Shown: positions 43,768-54,076 of the stretch, piece by piece
How the letters are laid out: every line of letters starts with the position of its first letter
How positions within the stretch are numbered: the first letter of the stretch is position 1
Assembly: GCF_014203045.1 (NCBI RefSeq)
Contig: NZ_JACHIF010000013.1
Coordinates: 115,330 to 179,329 of the forward strand
Direction: 5' to 3'
Length of the DNA: 64,000 bases
From: Prosthecobacter dejongeii
GTDB lineage: Bacteria; Verrucomicrobiota; Verrucomicrobiia; Verrucomicrobiales; Verrucomicrobiaceae
Notes under the pieces: generated by a model
Told to the model about the DNA's origin: nothing
Databases searched by the model: none
The model's input: the letters and a program-made list of their open reading frames with translations, nothing else
Position numbers and translations under genes: made by a program

Positions 43768-44523
43768 TCATACCGGCCGTGTCCCCTTGCAGTCTGGGTA
43801 GGTGGTGCAGCCCCAGAAGTCGCCCTTCACTGACTTGCGACGGCGCATGGGCTTGCTGCACTGCGGGCACTCGGGAGACGGTTCGGTGGCTTTTTGGCCT
43901 TCCCGCGCTTCGAGGCGCTTGGCCATGAGTCGTTCGCTGAAGCCGCCGGTCTCTTCAAAGGCTTTGCCCTGCGCTTGGATCTGGCTCTTCAGCATGTTCA
44001 GGGCGCGGCCGATGATGATCAGCATGGCGTTCGCCACCACCACGGCGTCATCCGCATCCAGCCAGCGGGCATACTTCTTCCGCTGCTCCAGCGCATGCTT
44101 CGCTGACTCATGCACCATGTCGTCGGTGAAGGGTGCTGCATCCAGTGAGATAGCATTCACAGCCTTGGCTTCGGGAGAATGCACCGACCACGGGAGCTGC
44201 TGCCGGTCCAGGATGAAGATTTCGTAATCGCCGCGCAGCTCACTCAGGCTGGCGCGCGCCACGTCGGTGAGCTTCATTTCGGTGTCCTTGGAGGTGGAAG
44301 AGCGCTCCGAGCCTTCGATGATGTTTTGCCGACCGCTGCGAGCTGCCTGGGTCATCTGGTCGTATTGACGGCCTTTGGGGTCGTAGAATTTGGTGCCTGT
44401 TTCGCGGTGATCGAAGGTCAAGAAGCGGCGGCAGAAGCGCAGGGTTTCGAGCTGCACGATGGTAGCGAGCGTGAAGGTGTGCAGTTTGCGGAAACCACCG
44501 TGTTTGTCGAACAGCTCAGGCAT
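43768..44523 (-). CDS. Four-helix-bundle protein with topoisomerase-type zinc finger, embedded in the type I locus
   Basis: A 251-residue protein from ATG 44523; the frame is open further upstream only through the repeat. Residues about 15-215 are helical and resemble the four-helix-bundle (S23/Avd-like) proteins: LATIVQLETLRFCRRFL, QMTQAARSGRQNIIEGSER, LTDVARASLSELRGDYE. The C terminus (CPQCSKPMRRRKSVKGDFWGC ... YPDCKG) is a C4 topoisomerase-type zinc finger that should bind single-stranded nucleic acid. Such proteins occur within type I restriction loci; the role is not established. It lies between hsdS and hsdR on the same strand. Confidence 0.85.
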   Translation of the reverse strand: MPELFDKHGGFRKLHTFTLATIVQLETLRFCRRFLTFDHRETGTKFYDPKGRQYDQMTQAARSGRQNIIEGSERSSTSKDTEMKLTDVARASLSELRGDYEIFILDRQQLPWSVHSPEAKAVNAISLDAAPFTDDMVHESAKHALEQRKKYARWLDADDAVVVANAMLIIIGRALNMLKSQIQAQGKAFEETGGFSERLMAKRLEAREGQKATEPSPECPQCSKPMRRRKSVKGDFWGCTTYPDCKGTRPV

Positions 44524-44545
44524 GGGAGTGGTGAGGGGGGACGAG

Positions 44546-44617
44546 CTTGACCGGATTGACACGGTTGGAGGCGTCAATGTGGTCACCAAGATCAACAGTG
44601 TCAATCTGGTCATCTCA
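44546..44617. repeat. Degenerate 9-bp-phased repeat between hsdS and the accessory gene
   Basis: Plus-strand units: CTTGACCGG, ATTGACACG, GTTGGAGGC, GTCAATGTG, GTCACCAAG, ATCAACAGT, GTCAATCTG, GTCATCTCA. The last unit contains the complement of the hsdS stop codon. Same RTY-RNY-NNN pattern as the array on the other side of the accessory gene. Confidence 0.65.
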
Positions 44618-45790
44618 CAACTCCCCGGCAAAGGCTTGGTGCAGCAGCGACTTCTTCAACGCCTCCAGCGCGGCGAGCTTCCGCTCGTAGAGGCGGGCGA
44701 GGCGTTGGGTTTCTTCGTGGAGGACATCAATGCCATCCACGATCTCCTTCTGTTTTCGTAGCGGCGGCAAGAACATGGAAAGCCCACTCAGCGCCGTGTT
44801 GCTCAGGTTCGGCATCACCGCGCCTCCCGCCAGGGTCTCTAGCTGCCTTCGACATCCTTCTGAACGCAGGTAACGGACCAGATAGCCCATGTCACAGCGG
44901 TCGGAAGGTTTGATGTAAAAGCTGCCAGTTCCGCACAGCCAGCCGTCTTCGACTTCCGTCACCAATGCGCATCGTCCCATTTCTCCCCGGCGACCGATCA
45001 CGACATCTCCTTCACGCATGATGTAGTTCGCCAGCCGCTTAGCAGTGTCTTCCGAGACCGTTTTTCTCATATCAGGCTCAATGCCCGTGTCAGTGATGTG
45101 GGCCGGGTTCACCAAAGGAATGCCGTTCTCAACGTAATCATGCTTGTGAAGAAGTGAGCCAAATGGGCCGGTGAAGACACCCGAAGTGGCTTTCTCAAGC
45201 GTCGTCTCCACCCACCCCGGACCGCGCTGGGTGAAGACGGATTGGAGGTGGCTTTCGAAGAGGGCGCGGGCGTTTTGGAGGTTCTTTTCGGCGTTGGCTT
45301 TGGCGGTGGCGATGCCCTCAAACGCATCGTCCAGCAGGCCGACGATCCGCTGCTGTTCGGCCAGCGGAGGGAGATGGATGTCTCGTTCATTCATCGAACC
45401 CATCGAGACGTGCATCATGGTCGTGCCTGTCCCTTGGTCTTCTTTGATTTTCTCCGTGTCCCACTGGAAGAAATAGAACAGGAATTTTTGGTCAATCTGC
45501 GCGCGGTCGTGAACGACTTTCCAGATATGGTAGTGGTAAATGACTTTGCCGCCGGTCCACATGCGCGGCCCAAAGGATGCAGACCATGCGTAGAGCAGGT
45601 CGCCAGTGTCACAGTATTTTTTCTCCTCCAGTTCCATGTCGGAGTAATACCAATGGTCGTTGGTGAAGAAGTTGCCCACGCGAAGGACGCGATATTTACC
45701 CGCAGCCAGTAGCTCAAGCTTGCTGTATGCGCGGCCGTTCACCAACTCACACACCTCGCGGAGCTTCTTCGTCTGCCACACCTTCTTCAT
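44615..45790 (-). CDS. hsdS: Type I restriction specificity subunit S
   Basis: A 391-residue protein with the two-target-recognition-domain layout: TRD1 (about 1-135; LREVCELVNGRAYSKLE), a conserved helical spacer (about 140-195: LPPLAEQQRIVGLLDDAFEGIATAKANAEKNLQNARALFES), TRD2 (about 200-330; LEKATSGVFTGPFGSLLHKHDY) and a second spacer (LPPLRKQKEIVDGIDVL). It determines the bipartite DNA target of the methylase and nuclease. It overlaps the hsdM stop by 4 bases. The target sequence cannot be read from the protein. Confidence 0.96.
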   Translation of the reverse strand: MKKVWQTKKLREVCELVNGRAYSKLELLAAGKYRVLRVGNFFTNDHWYYSDMELEEKKYCDTGDLLYAWSASFGPRMWTGGKVIYHYHIWKVVHDRAQIDQKFLFYFFQWDTEKIKEDQGTGTTMMHVSMGSMNERDIHLPPLAEQQRIVGLLDDAFEGIATAKANAEKNLQNARALFESHLQSVFTQRGPGWVETTLEKATSGVFTGPFGSLLHKHDYVENGIPLVNPAHITDTGIEPDMRKTVSEDTAKRLANYIMREGDVVIGRRGEMGRCALVTEVEDGWLCGTGSFYIKPSDRCDMGYLVRYLRSEGCRRQLETLAGGAVMPNLSNTALSGLSMFLPPLRKQKEIVDGIDVLHEETQRLARLYERKLAALEALKKSLLHQAFAGEL

Positions 45791-47244
45791 AGCAGCCCCC
45801 TGATTTTGCCCAGCACTTCGGCGCTCTCGGCGTCCAGTGAGGCGATTTCGTCCATGATTTCCTGCGGGCTGCGGTGGGTCATCTCCTCGCCGTCGTTGGG
45901 GTTCTTCACGGAGAGGTCAAAGGTCTTCGGATCAATGGCCGCCACGTCCACGCTCCAACTCTTCGGGGAGTCGGCCTTGGTCTTTTGGAGTTCGATGAAC
46001 TCGGCCAGGTCGGCGTCGTTGAGCGGGTTGGTCTTGCCCATGTTGCGACCGGGGTCGAGCTGGTAGAACCAGACTTTGCGCGTTTTGGTTCCTTTCTCAA
46101 AGAAGAGCACGACGGTCTTCACCCCCGCGCCGATGAAGGTGCCGCTGGGGCAGTCGAGCACGGTGTGGAGATTGCACTCTTCTAGGAGTTTTTGGCGCAG
46201 GCTGACGGAGGCGTTGTCGGTATTCGACAGGAAGGTGTTTTTGATCACCACGCCCGCGCGGCCGCCGGCCTTGAGGAGTTTGATGAAATGCTGGAGGAAG
46301 AGGAAGGCGGTCTCGCCGGTGCGGATGGGGAAGTTTTGCTGCACCTCTTTGCGCTCCTTGCCACCGAAGGGCGGATTGGCCAGGATGATGTCGAAGCGGT
46401 CCTTTTCCTGCACATCGGCGAGGTTCTCGGCCAGCGTGTTGGTGTGGATGATGTTGGGTGCCTCGATGCCATGCAGGATCATGTTCATGATCGCGATGAC
46501 GTAGGCCAGGGACTTTTTCTCCTTTCCGTAAAAGGTGGATTCCTGGAGGCGTTTGTCCTGGGCGGTGGTGCGCTGGGGATTCCGGGCGCGGAGGTAGTCG
46601 AAGGCTTCGCAGAGGAAGCCTGCGGAGCCGACGGCGGGATCGCATAGGGTCTCGCCGAGGCGGGGCGCGGTGACGGCGACAATGGCGCGGATGAGCGGGC
46701 GCGGGGTGTAGTATTCACCGCCATTGCGACCGGCGTTGCCCATGTTTTTGATCTTGGCCTCATAGAGGTGGGAGAGCTCGTGCTTCTCGGTCTGGGAGGC
46801 GAAGCGGAGTTCATCAATGTGGTCAATGGCCTCGCGCAGGTTGTAGCCGCTCTGGATACGGTTTTTGATCTCTCCGAAGATCTCGCCGATCTTGTATTCG
46901 ATGGTGTTGGGACCAGTGGCCTTGGCTTTGAAACCGTGCAGGTAGGGGAAGAGCTTGCCATTGACGAACTGGATGAGGTCGTCGCCGGTCAGGGCGGTGT
47001 TGTGGTCCAGCTTGCCGCTGGCATCCTTCGGCGCAGCCCACGATTCCCAACGGTAGGGCAGATCCAGGATGTGGGCGTAGCTTTTGCCCTCAAAGGCGGC
47101 CTCGGTGGCCTTGTCATGTTCGAGGGCGTCGAGGTATTTGAGAAAGAGGAGCCAGGAGGTTTGTTCGGTGTAATCGAGCTCGCTGGTGCAGCCAGCATCC
47201 TTCCAGAGGACGTCGTCGATGTTTTTGAAAGCTTGTTCGAACAT
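45787..47244 (-). CDS. hsdM: Type I restriction-modification DNA methyltransferase subunit M
   Basis: A 485-residue N6-adenine methylase. The helical N-terminal HsdM domain (FKNIDDVLWKDAGCTSELDY, FLKYLDALEHD) leads to the SAM domain with DPAVGSAGFLCEAFDYLR (motif I) and ILANPPFGGKE (motif IV, about 290). The late FFEKGTKTRKVWFYQLDPG block is also typical. It is the first gene of the hsd cluster and overlaps hsdS by 4 bases. Together with HsdS it modifies, and with HsdR it restricts, foreign DNA in the cytoplasm. Confidence 0.97.
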   Translation of the reverse strand: MFEQAFKNIDDVLWKDAGCTSELDYTEQTSWLLFLKYLDALEHDKATEAAFEGKSYAHILDLPYRWESWAAPKDASGKLDHNTALTGDDLIQFVNGKLFPYLHGFKAKATGPNTIEYKIGEIFGEIKNRIQSGYNLREAIDHIDELRFASQTEKHELSHLYEAKIKNMGNAGRNGGEYYTPRPLIRAIVAVTAPRLGETLCDPAVGSAGFLCEAFDYLRARNPQRTTAQDKRLQESTFYGKEKKSLAYVIAIMNMILHGIEAPNIIHTNTLAENLADVQEKDRFDIILANPPFGGKERKEVQQNFPIRTGETAFLFLQHFIKLLKAGGRAGVVIKNTFLSNTDNASVSLRQKLLEECNLHTVLDCPSGTFIGAGVKTVVLFFEKGTKTRKVWFYQLDPGRNMGKTNPLNDADLAEFIELQKTKADSPKSWSVDVAAIDPKTFDLSVKNPNDGEEMTHRSPQEIMDEIASLDAESAEVLGKIRGLL

Positions 47245-47628
47245 GGGGCGTTAGCGTAGCATCTCGAGACCTGGATTGGCCATTGGATCGAAGGTGATGG
47301 AGGAGTCTATGGACGCGGGAGAGCTGGTTTTGGCGAGGTGGGACATTCGAGAGAGAGATTCCTGGTGTCTTTTCCCTATCAGAGCGTCGGCACCTCAGTG
47401 AGGCAAGCAAGATGCACGGAAGAGGGAAGGAAATTCGGGGCAGTATGATCCTGCGAGGTGTTTTGGCCTAGCGGCGGCGGCTGAGGGACCAGCCGCCCTA
47501 CCGACTAGCCGCACTACCCTACTGATCTGCCTTGCTGTTTGCGCTAAAGCGCTGTGGCTAGGCACAAATCTGCCTATCGTCGGGCATTTTGATAAGCGGT
47601 GGGGGTCGTCTTCGTAACAGAGCACAGA
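47245..47628. other. Divergent upstream region of hsdM and the PSD1 gene
   Basis: A 384-base gap that should carry both promoters. It contains GC-rich repeat-like sequence (GGCGGCGGCTGAGGGACCAGCC near 47473, GCGCTAAAGCGC near 47550). No gene is supported. Confidence 0.5.
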
Positions 47629-50600
47629 ATGCGTTTCCTTCTTGCCACTTTCTCAGCACTTGCGGTCCTGCCTGCCGGTGCCGCGGCCCCGCTGGATTTT
47701 AACCGGGACATCCGCCCTATCCTCAGCGACAACTGCTTTGCCTGCCATGGGTTCGATGCCAAGAAGCGCAAGGCGGATCTGCGCCTGGACACCCCTGAGG
47801 GAGCCTATGCTCTGATTGACGGTGTGCAGGCCATCAAGCCAGGCGATCCCGCCGCCAGCAGCATCATCGAGCGCATTCTCAGCACGGATGAGGATGAGGT
47901 GATGCCGCCGCCAGAGTCGCATAAAAAGATCACGCCCCAACAGGCGGAGATGCTCCAGCGCTGGATCAAGGAAGGCGCGAAGTATAAGAAACACTGGGCC
48001 TTTGAAAAACCCATCAAGGCCACTGTGCCGAAGATCTCTGGCGGGTTGGTGCGGAATCCGATTGATGCCTTTATCCAAGATCGCCTTCGCCAGGAAGCGC
48101 TCAGCCCCGCGCCTGAGGCCAATAAAGAAACCCTCATACGCCGTGTGACCCTGGACCTGACAGGACTGCCACCGACGATTGCTGAGGTGGATGCCTACCT
48201 GGCTGATAGCAGCCCGGATGCGTATGAGAAAGTCGTCTCGCGTTTGCTGAAGTCCGAACGTTATGGCGAGCACATGGGCCGCTACTGGCTGGATGCGGCG
48301 CGCTATGCCGATACCCATGGCCTGCACCTGGACAATGAACGGAGCATGTGGCCCTACCGGGACTGGGTGGTGCGGGCCTTCAATGACAACCTGCCCTTTG
48401 ACGAATTTACCCGCTGGCAGCTCGCCGGGGATCTGCTGCCCAATGCCACGGTGGATCAGCAAATCGCCTCTGGGTTCAACCGCTGCAACGTCACCACCAG
48501 CGAGGGCGGATCCATCGCGGAAGAGTTTGTGTTTCGTTATGCAGTGGACCGCACCGATACCACCGTGGCCGTTTGGATGGGACTGACCGCTGGATGCGCC
48601 GTGTGCCATGATCACAAATTCGATCCCATCAGCCAAAAGGAGTTTTACTCCCTTTACGCCTTCTTTAACAGCGCGGCAGATCCTGCGATGGATGGCAATA
48701 TCCTCCTCACCCCACCCATCCTGAGGCTCTCCACGCCTGATCAGAAAAAGGAACTGGCCAGCCTGGAACAGCAGATCGCCGCCAAGCAGGGCGACATCAA
48801 GGCGGCCATCGCCAAGATCGATTATGTGGACCCGGGCACTTTGACTCCGCCACCGCCCGTGCAGACCAGTGAAGTTGTGTGGTTTGAAGATGCCTTCCCC
48901 GCTGGGGTCAAGGTCCAGTCCAGCGAAGGGGCGACTACGTTTGTGAGCAAGAAAGACGGGCCTGTCTTCAGTGGCGAGACAGCACTGCGCCGTACGGCCA
49001 CTGCGGTGGCTCAAGACTTCTTCAGTGGGGGGGCCAGCTTTGAGGTGCCAGCAAATGGTCGCATCACCGCCCAATGCTTTTTAGATCCTGCCAATCCCCC
49101 GACCTCCATCATGATCCAGTTCCATGTCGGTGGGTGGAATCACCGCGCCTTTTGGGGGGAGGAAGGGGCCATTCCCTTTGGCCAGGTGCGCACCCCGGAG
49201 CGTGTGAAAATGGGCGCGATGCCGAAAACGGGTGAGTGGGTGAAGCTGGACATTCCCATCGATAAGATCGGTCTCAAGCCCGGCATGAAAGTCACCGGCT
49301 ACGCCTTCACCCAGTTCGGCGGTACGGTCTCCTGGGACCGTCTTAGCATGAGCTCCCGGGTGGACCCTGCCAAGGACCCCCAGTGGTCCTGGAAAGTCTG
49401 GGTTACCAAAAACCAGGGCACCCGTGTTGCGGCCCTGCCCCAGGATTTGCAAACCCTCGCCCGGGGCAAAAAAGCCGCCGAATGGACTGAGGCGGAGACC
49501 AAGCAGGTCAAGGACTGGTGGTTTGAAAACGAATACCAGGGTGCCCGCGAGATCGTCAATGGCGTGCGCGGCCAGAAGCTCGCGCTGGAGTCCAAACGCA
49601 AAGCGCTGGAGGACCTCATCCCCGCCACCTTCATCATGGCGGATCTCCCGCAGCCACGGGAGAGCTTCATCATGAACCGAGGCCAGTATGACCAGCCAGG
49701 TGAAAAGGTGGGCCGCGGCACCCCTGCTGTGTTTCCGCCCTTGCCGAATGCAGGGCAGCCTACGCGCATGGATCTGGCCAACTGGCTCGTTTCGCCCGAT
49801 CATCCGCTGACCGCCCGTGTCACCGTGAATCGTCTCTGGCAGCAGTTCTTTGGCACGGGGCTCGTCAAGACCACCAACGATTTTGGGTCCCAAGGCGAGC
49901 CACCGAGCCATCCCGAACTGCTCGACTGGCTGTCCGTCACCTTCCGTGAAAACGGCTGGGACATGAAGGCCTTTGTCACGCAGATCGTCACCTCCCACAC
50001 CTACCGCCAGAGCGCGGCCTTCACGCCGGAGAGCCTGGCTAAAGATCCTGAGAACCGTCTCCTGGCGCGCGGTCCTCGCTTCCGTGCCGATGCCGAGGTC
50101 GTGCGCGACAGCGCCCTATTTGTCAGCGGCCTGCTGAGTCCGAAGATCGGCGGCAAAGGCGTGCGCCCCTATCAGCCGGAAAACATCTGGGAGCCCGTCG
50201 GCTTCGGCGGCAGCAACACCCGTAACTACGTCCAGGACCAGGGTGAATCCCTCTACCGCCGCAGCCTCTACACCTTTTGGAAGCGCACCGCACCGCCCCC
50301 GGCTATGACCAACTTCGATGCGCCTAACCGCGAGTCTTACTGCCTCCGTCGTGAGCGCAGCAACACCCCGCTGCAGGCGCTGAACCTCATGAACGACGTG
50401 CAGTACTTCGAGGCTGCGCGCAACTTTGCCCAACAACTGTTGCTTCAAAAAGGAGCTAGCACGGATACCCGCCTCACCACCGCCTTCCGCAGCAGCACTG
50501 GCCGTTACCCCACCGCCCAAGAAGCCGAGATCATCCGCCACGCCCTCGACCAACATCTCACCGCCTACAAAGCCCGCCCCGAGGAAGCCCAACAGGCCGT

Positions 50601-50709
50601 CACCTACGGTGAAACCAAACCCGACCCCAGCCTCAACGTCTCCGAACTCGCCGCCTGGACGATGGTAACCAACCTCCTGCTGAACCTGGACGAGATGGTG
50701 ACGAAGTGA
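47629..50709 (+). CDS. PSD1-DUF1549-DUF1553 secreted cytochrome protein
   Basis: A 1026-residue protein from ATG 47629 (a GTG at 47599 is in frame but the signal peptide [20 protein letters not shown] begins here). The planctomycete cytochrome C domain (PSD1) carries CFACHG (C36-H40) in [23 protein letters not shown]1549 follows ([55 protein letters not shown]), a central jelly-roll-like part, then DUF1553 ([31 protein letters not shown]). Usually paired with a DUF1501 gene, which is not adjacent here. Probably extracytoplasmic and linked to polysaccharide breakdown. Confidence 0.95.
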   Translation: MRFLLATFSALAVLPAGAAAPLDFNRDIRPILSDNCFACHGFDAKKRKADLRLDTPEGAYALIDGVQAIKPGDPAASSIIERILSTDEDEVMPPPESHKKITPQQAEMLQRWIKEGAKYKKHWAFEKPIKATVPKISGGLVRNPIDAFIQDRLRQEALSPAPEANKETLIRRVTLDLTGLPPTIAEVDAYLADSSPDAYEKVVSRLLKSERYGEHMGRYWLDAARYADTHGLHLDNERSMWPYRDWVVRAFNDNLPFDEFTRWQLAGDLLPNATVDQQIASGFNRCNVTTSEGGSIAEEFVFRYAVDRTDTTVAVWMGLTAGCAVCHDHKFDPISQKEFYSLYAFFNSAADPAMDGNILLTPPILRLSTPDQKKELASLEQQIAAKQGDIKAAIAKIDYVDPGTLTPPPPVQTSEVVWFEDAFPAGVKVQSSEGATTFVSKKDGPVFSGETALRRTATAVAQDFFSGGASFEVPANGRITAQCFLDPANPPTSIMIQFHVGGWNHRAFWGEEGAIPFGQVRTPERVKMGAMPKTGEWVKLDIPIDKIGLKPGMKVTGYAFTQFGGTVSWDRLSMSSRVDPAKDPQWSWKVWVTKNQGTRVAALPQDLQTLARGKKAAEWTEAETKQVKDWWFENEYQGAREIVNGVRGQKLALESKRKALEDLIPATFIMADLPQPRESFIMNRGQYDQPGEKVGRGTPAVFPPLPNAGQPTRMDLANWLVSPDHPLTARVTVNRLWQQFFGTGLVKTTNDFGSQGEPPSHPELLDWLSVTFRENGWDMKAFVTQIVTSHTYRQSAAFTPESLAKDPENRLLARGPRFRADAEVVRDSALFVSGLLSPKIGGKGVRPYQPENIWEPVGFGGSNTRNYVQDQGESLYRRSLYTFWKRTAPPPAMTNFDAPNRESYCLRRERSNTPLQALNLMNDVQYFEAARNFAQQLLLQKGASTDTRLTTAFRSSTGRYPTAQEAEIIRHALDQHLTAYKARPEEAQQAVTYGETKPDPSLNVSELAAWTMVTNLLLNLDEMVTK

Positions 50710-50721
50710 AGTGGGTGCAAA

Positions 50722-53700
50722 CTAGTGTTCGTCCTTCTTCGCTGTAGCGGCGGCTTTCTTCGACTTCAGGCCGCTAAGGTAGGCGACGACGTCGCGGACT
50801 TCGCGGGGGGTGAGGATGCCGAGCATGGGGGGCATCATGGAGACGGGTGGGGTCTGCATGGCGATCTGCGGACGGGGGAGTTTTTTCTCTGTGCCGTCGG
50901 CGAGGCGGATGGTGATGCTGGTCTTGTCCTCTTTGGCGAGGGCACCGGCGAGGTTGCTGCCGTCCTTGAGGGTGACGGAGACGAGGCCGTAACCAGGGGC
51001 GATCTTGGCGATGGGGTTGACGAGGGACTCGAGCAGTTCGGCCTTGCTGCGCTGGCTGCCGATGGTCTTGAGGATGGGGCCGACCTGGCTGCCTTCTTTT
51101 TCCTCGACGGTGTGGCAGGCGAGGCAGTTGGCCCCGAGATGGTTGGTGACAAGGTCTTTGCCATTGGCGCTGCTGCCACCTTCGACGAGGTCGTCACGTG
51201 GTGCGCTGGTGCGGGCCTGCTGGTAGGTGGTGACGCGCTCGGCCAGTTCCGGATGGGCCTGGGCGGCATCGAGGACATCGAGCTTCAGCCCGTCCTCGAC
51301 CTTGCCTGCGGCGAGGCGTTGCATCCAGCCATCCAGGAGATCGGAGGCGGGCTTGGTCTGGGTGCTGGCGAGCAGCTTCATGACGGCCTGCTTTTCGGCC
51401 ACAACTCCCTGTTCCAGCACGCGAGAGGCCTCGGCTAGGGCGCGGTCCTTTTGATGCTCAAAGGTCTGGACGAGGGACTCCATGCGAAGCTCGACCGGAG
51501 CGGTTTTGTCGGCGGCTTGTTTGAGGGTCTCCGCAAAGGCCGGGGCAGCGGAATGCTGCGCGGCCATGAGTTTCAGGGCACCGACACGGAGTTCCGGCTT
51601 GGCCGTAGTATCGCCAATGATCTGCTGCAAGGCGGGGGCGGCGACGCCGAGCTGGAGCTTCACCATGAGCTCAATCCCAGCGGCTTTCAGCGCGGGATTG
51701 GCGAGGGTGAGCATGGCCTGCACATGGGGCTGGAGAACATCCGCCACGGCTTCGGCATCGCGAGCAGGATAGAGGCGATGGACGCCATCCACACGATCCA
51801 GGCGAGGAGGCTCAGTGAAATACAGGAGGGATTGGAAGGCCTCCAGGGAAAGAGGCTTATCGGCCAAAGCATACTTAGTTAGACGGGCAGCGTTTTCGGC
51901 CTTGCCGAGACGGAGATTGGCATTGATGGCGCGGCGCAGGGTGGGCTCGGCCAGTTCATGGGTTTCATCCAGCAGGGCGGCGAGCTGAGACAGAGCCTCT
52001 AGCACACCGAGGTCGTCATGAATAGCACGGGCGGCTTCATTGACGATGGCCACATCCGCATCTTCCAGGAAGCCCGCGACCAGAGGCGAGTGCTGACGGC
52101 TAAGGGCCAGAGTGGCGGCGATGCGAAGGTTCTTGGAATCTGCGGAAGCCCAGGAGGCAAGGGTTTCCGACTTCACACAGCCTGCGAGACCCGTGACCAC
52201 GGCGTGACGCAGCCAGGCATCAGCCCCATCTTTTTCCGCCATGTGTCGCAGGGTCTGGACGGCGCTTTCATCCTGCACCTCCAGCTTGCCCAAAGCGATG
52301 GCCGCATGAAAACGGACGCGGGGAGATTCCGAGGCGAGGAGGTCAATGAGCAACTCTTCGCTGGGCTCGCCCGGCTTGCCATCGCTGAGAACCTTGGCGG
52401 TCTGGGCCTGGACTTCTGGGTCGGTCTCCGTCACCAGCATGGCGTGCAGAGGGGAGTCATCCACCTGCCCCCGGCGGAAACCGATGCCGTAACCCCAGAT
52501 GGCATGGATGCGGGCCAGCAACGGGGCCTTGGTATCTCCAGCTACTTTGGCCAGCGTCTTCCACTCGTTTCGCTTCGCCAATTCAAGCTGAACCGCCACA
52601 CGCACGCGCTGGTCGGCATGACCTAACAAGATTTGCAAATCATTCAGACTCTTTTCTGCAAAACCCGCTGTGAGGAGCTCGCGAGTTTCCTTGCGGGCAG
52701 CTGCATCGCTCCCCTTCTCTTCATCCACAGCCCAGACGGCCCCCTTTTCATCCAGGGGATAACCGCCCACCCAGTCTGCCATGTAGAAACGGCCATCGGG
52801 GCCCCAGCTCATGCCGATGCCCATGATGCCACTGTTGATCAGGCGCGCGCGGCTCATCTCAAAGGTGGCACCCACAGGCTTCACCGTGAAGGCTTCCATC
52901 TTGCCGGAGGGGAACTGATTCACAATGAAATGGCCGCGCAGGCGCTGGCCAAGGGCGGTGCCGGGCTCATGCAGGAAACCCGCAGGTCCGTTGGAATAAT
53001 TGGCCAAAGGGGGCGTGATGTACAGCGGTTGCTCGGCCCCGGCCTTCCACATGTTTTCACGCATCCAGCGGCTATCCGCCTTCATGTATTGATGGTTGCA
53101 GCGCCAGCCGGTGTCGCTGCGTTCGGTGATGTAAACAAAGCGCTCACTTTCCCCCGGCATGTCGGCGTCGTTGTCTGCACCGAACATGTTGCCGAAGTCA
53201 TCAAAGGCGACTTCTTGCACGTTGCGCAGGCCGTGGGCGAAAACTTCAAATCCAGTGCCATCAGGCTCCACCCGCATCACGGCACCTTCATGGGGATAGT
53301 ACCATTTTTTACCCGCCTTATCGGTGACGTTCACACCTTTGTCCCCAATGCTCCAGTAAATGCGACCGTCAGGGCCGAGACGCGGCCCGTGCATGTCATG
53401 CCCAGCATAAGCGATGTGCATGCCAAAACCATGAGCGATGACTTCGCGGACATCTGCCACACCATCGTCATCCGTGTCCTTTAGCCGCCACAGGTCCGGG
53501 GCGATGGTGGCATACACCCAGCCATCGTGATAAAGCACGCCGGCGGCGATGCCTGTGACTTCGGTATTAAAACCTTCGGCAAATACGGTCATCTTGTCTG
53601 CGGTTCCATCACCATCTGTATCGCGAAGCTGATAGATGCGCTCGCTGTGGACGGTGAGGTCTTTCCAGTCAATGGAGCCATCCTTATTATGATCCTTCAG

Positions 53701-53991
53701 GCTGCCACGTGGACGGCGCATTTTCCCGGGAGCGAGCTCGCGATGATAAAACTCTCGCTTCTCTTCCACGCTGGTGAAGCTGACGTCATCCGGGATCCAT
53801 TGCGTGTGCTCGCGAATGTCCAGATCCCCCACCTTGCGACGGGTAGTGGATGACACATAGACACGGCCTTTTTCATCCACCGTGCAAGCGACAGGATCTG
53901 GCACGTTCAGGTCACCGGACCAGCGATGCAGGGTGACCTCTGCTGCAGATGCAGAGAAAGAAACTAGAACTAGCAAAGACAGGACTCGCAT
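50722..53991 (-). CDS. PVC-type heme-binding CxxCH protein with HEAT repeats
   Basis: A 1089-residue protein from ATG 53991; the frame extends 9 codons further, but MRVLSLLVLVSFSASAAE is a signal peptide. Residues about 25-420 form a beta-propeller dehydrogenase-like domain (DEKGRVYVSSTTRR, DTDGDGTADKMTVFAEGFNT, GMSWGPDGRFYMADW). About 430-900 are HEAT-type repeats (LLGHADQRVRVAVQLELAKR, SPRVRFHAAIALGKLE). The C-terminal cytochrome part has CLACHTVEEKEGSQVGPIL near residue 955. It is convergent with the PSD1 gene (12-base gap); both are plausible parts of one extracytoplasmic degradation route. Confidence 0.93.
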   Translation of the reverse strand: MRVLSLLVLVSFSASAAEVTLHRWSGDLNVPDPVACTVDEKGRVYVSSTTRRKVGDLDIREHTQWIPDDVSFTSVEEKREFYHRELAPGKMRRPRGSLKDHNKDGSIDWKDLTVHSERIYQLRDTDGDGTADKMTVFAEGFNTEVTGIAAGVLYHDGWVYATIAPDLWRLKDTDDDGVADVREVIAHGFGMHIAYAGHDMHGPRLGPDGRIYWSIGDKGVNVTDKAGKKWYYPHEGAVMRVEPDGTGFEVFAHGLRNVQEVAFDDFGNMFGADNDADMPGESERFVYITERSDTGWRCNHQYMKADSRWMRENMWKAGAEQPLYITPPLANYSNGPAGFLHEPGTALGQRLRGHFIVNQFPSGKMEAFTVKPVGATFEMSRARLINSGIMGIGMSWGPDGRFYMADWVGGYPLDEKGAVWAVDEEKGSDAAARKETRELLTAGFAEKSLNDLQILLGHADQRVRVAVQLELAKRNEWKTLAKVAGDTKAPLLARIHAIWGYGIGFRRGQVDDSPLHAMLVTETDPEVQAQTAKVLSDGKPGEPSEELLIDLLASESPRVRFHAAIALGKLEVQDESAVQTLRHMAEKDGADAWLRHAVVTGLAGCVKSETLASWASADSKNLRIAATLALSRQHSPLVAGFLEDADVAIVNEAARAIHDDLGVLEALSQLAALLDETHELAEPTLRRAINANLRLGKAENAARLTKYALADKPLSLEAFQSLLYFTEPPRLDRVDGVHRLYPARDAEAVADVLQPHVQAMLTLANPALKAAGIELMVKLQLGVAAPALQQIIGDTTAKPELRVGALKLMAAQHSAAPAFAETLKQAADKTAPVELRMESLVQTFEHQKDRALAEASRVLEQGVVAEKQAVMKLLASTQTKPASDLLDGWMQRLAAGKVEDGLKLDVLDAAQAHPELAERVTTYQQARTSAPRDDLVEGGSSANGKDLVTNHLGANCLACHTVEEKEGSQVGPILKTIGSQRSKAELLESLVNPIAKIAPGYGLVSVTLKDGSNLAGALAKEDKTSITIRLADGTEKKLPRPQIAMQTPPVSMMPPMLGILTPREVRDVVAYLSGLKSKKAAATAKKDEH

Positions 53992-54076
53992 GGGCAGGTG
54001 AGGGAAAAAGACTGTCACCTTTCATATCCAAAAAAAGTCCATGAGGCAAACACCATGGGAGAATTCTCTCCCAGGT

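Noticed and set aside
43710..44617. Diversity-generating retroelement suggested by the Avd-like bundle and nearby repeats
   Set aside because: No reverse transcriptase, template/variable repeat pair or C-type lectin target was found nearby.
54022..54076. GGGAGAATTCTCTCCC palindrome as terminator of the giant protease gene
   Set aside because: It forms a hairpin but is not directly followed by a T run; kept out as a terminator call.
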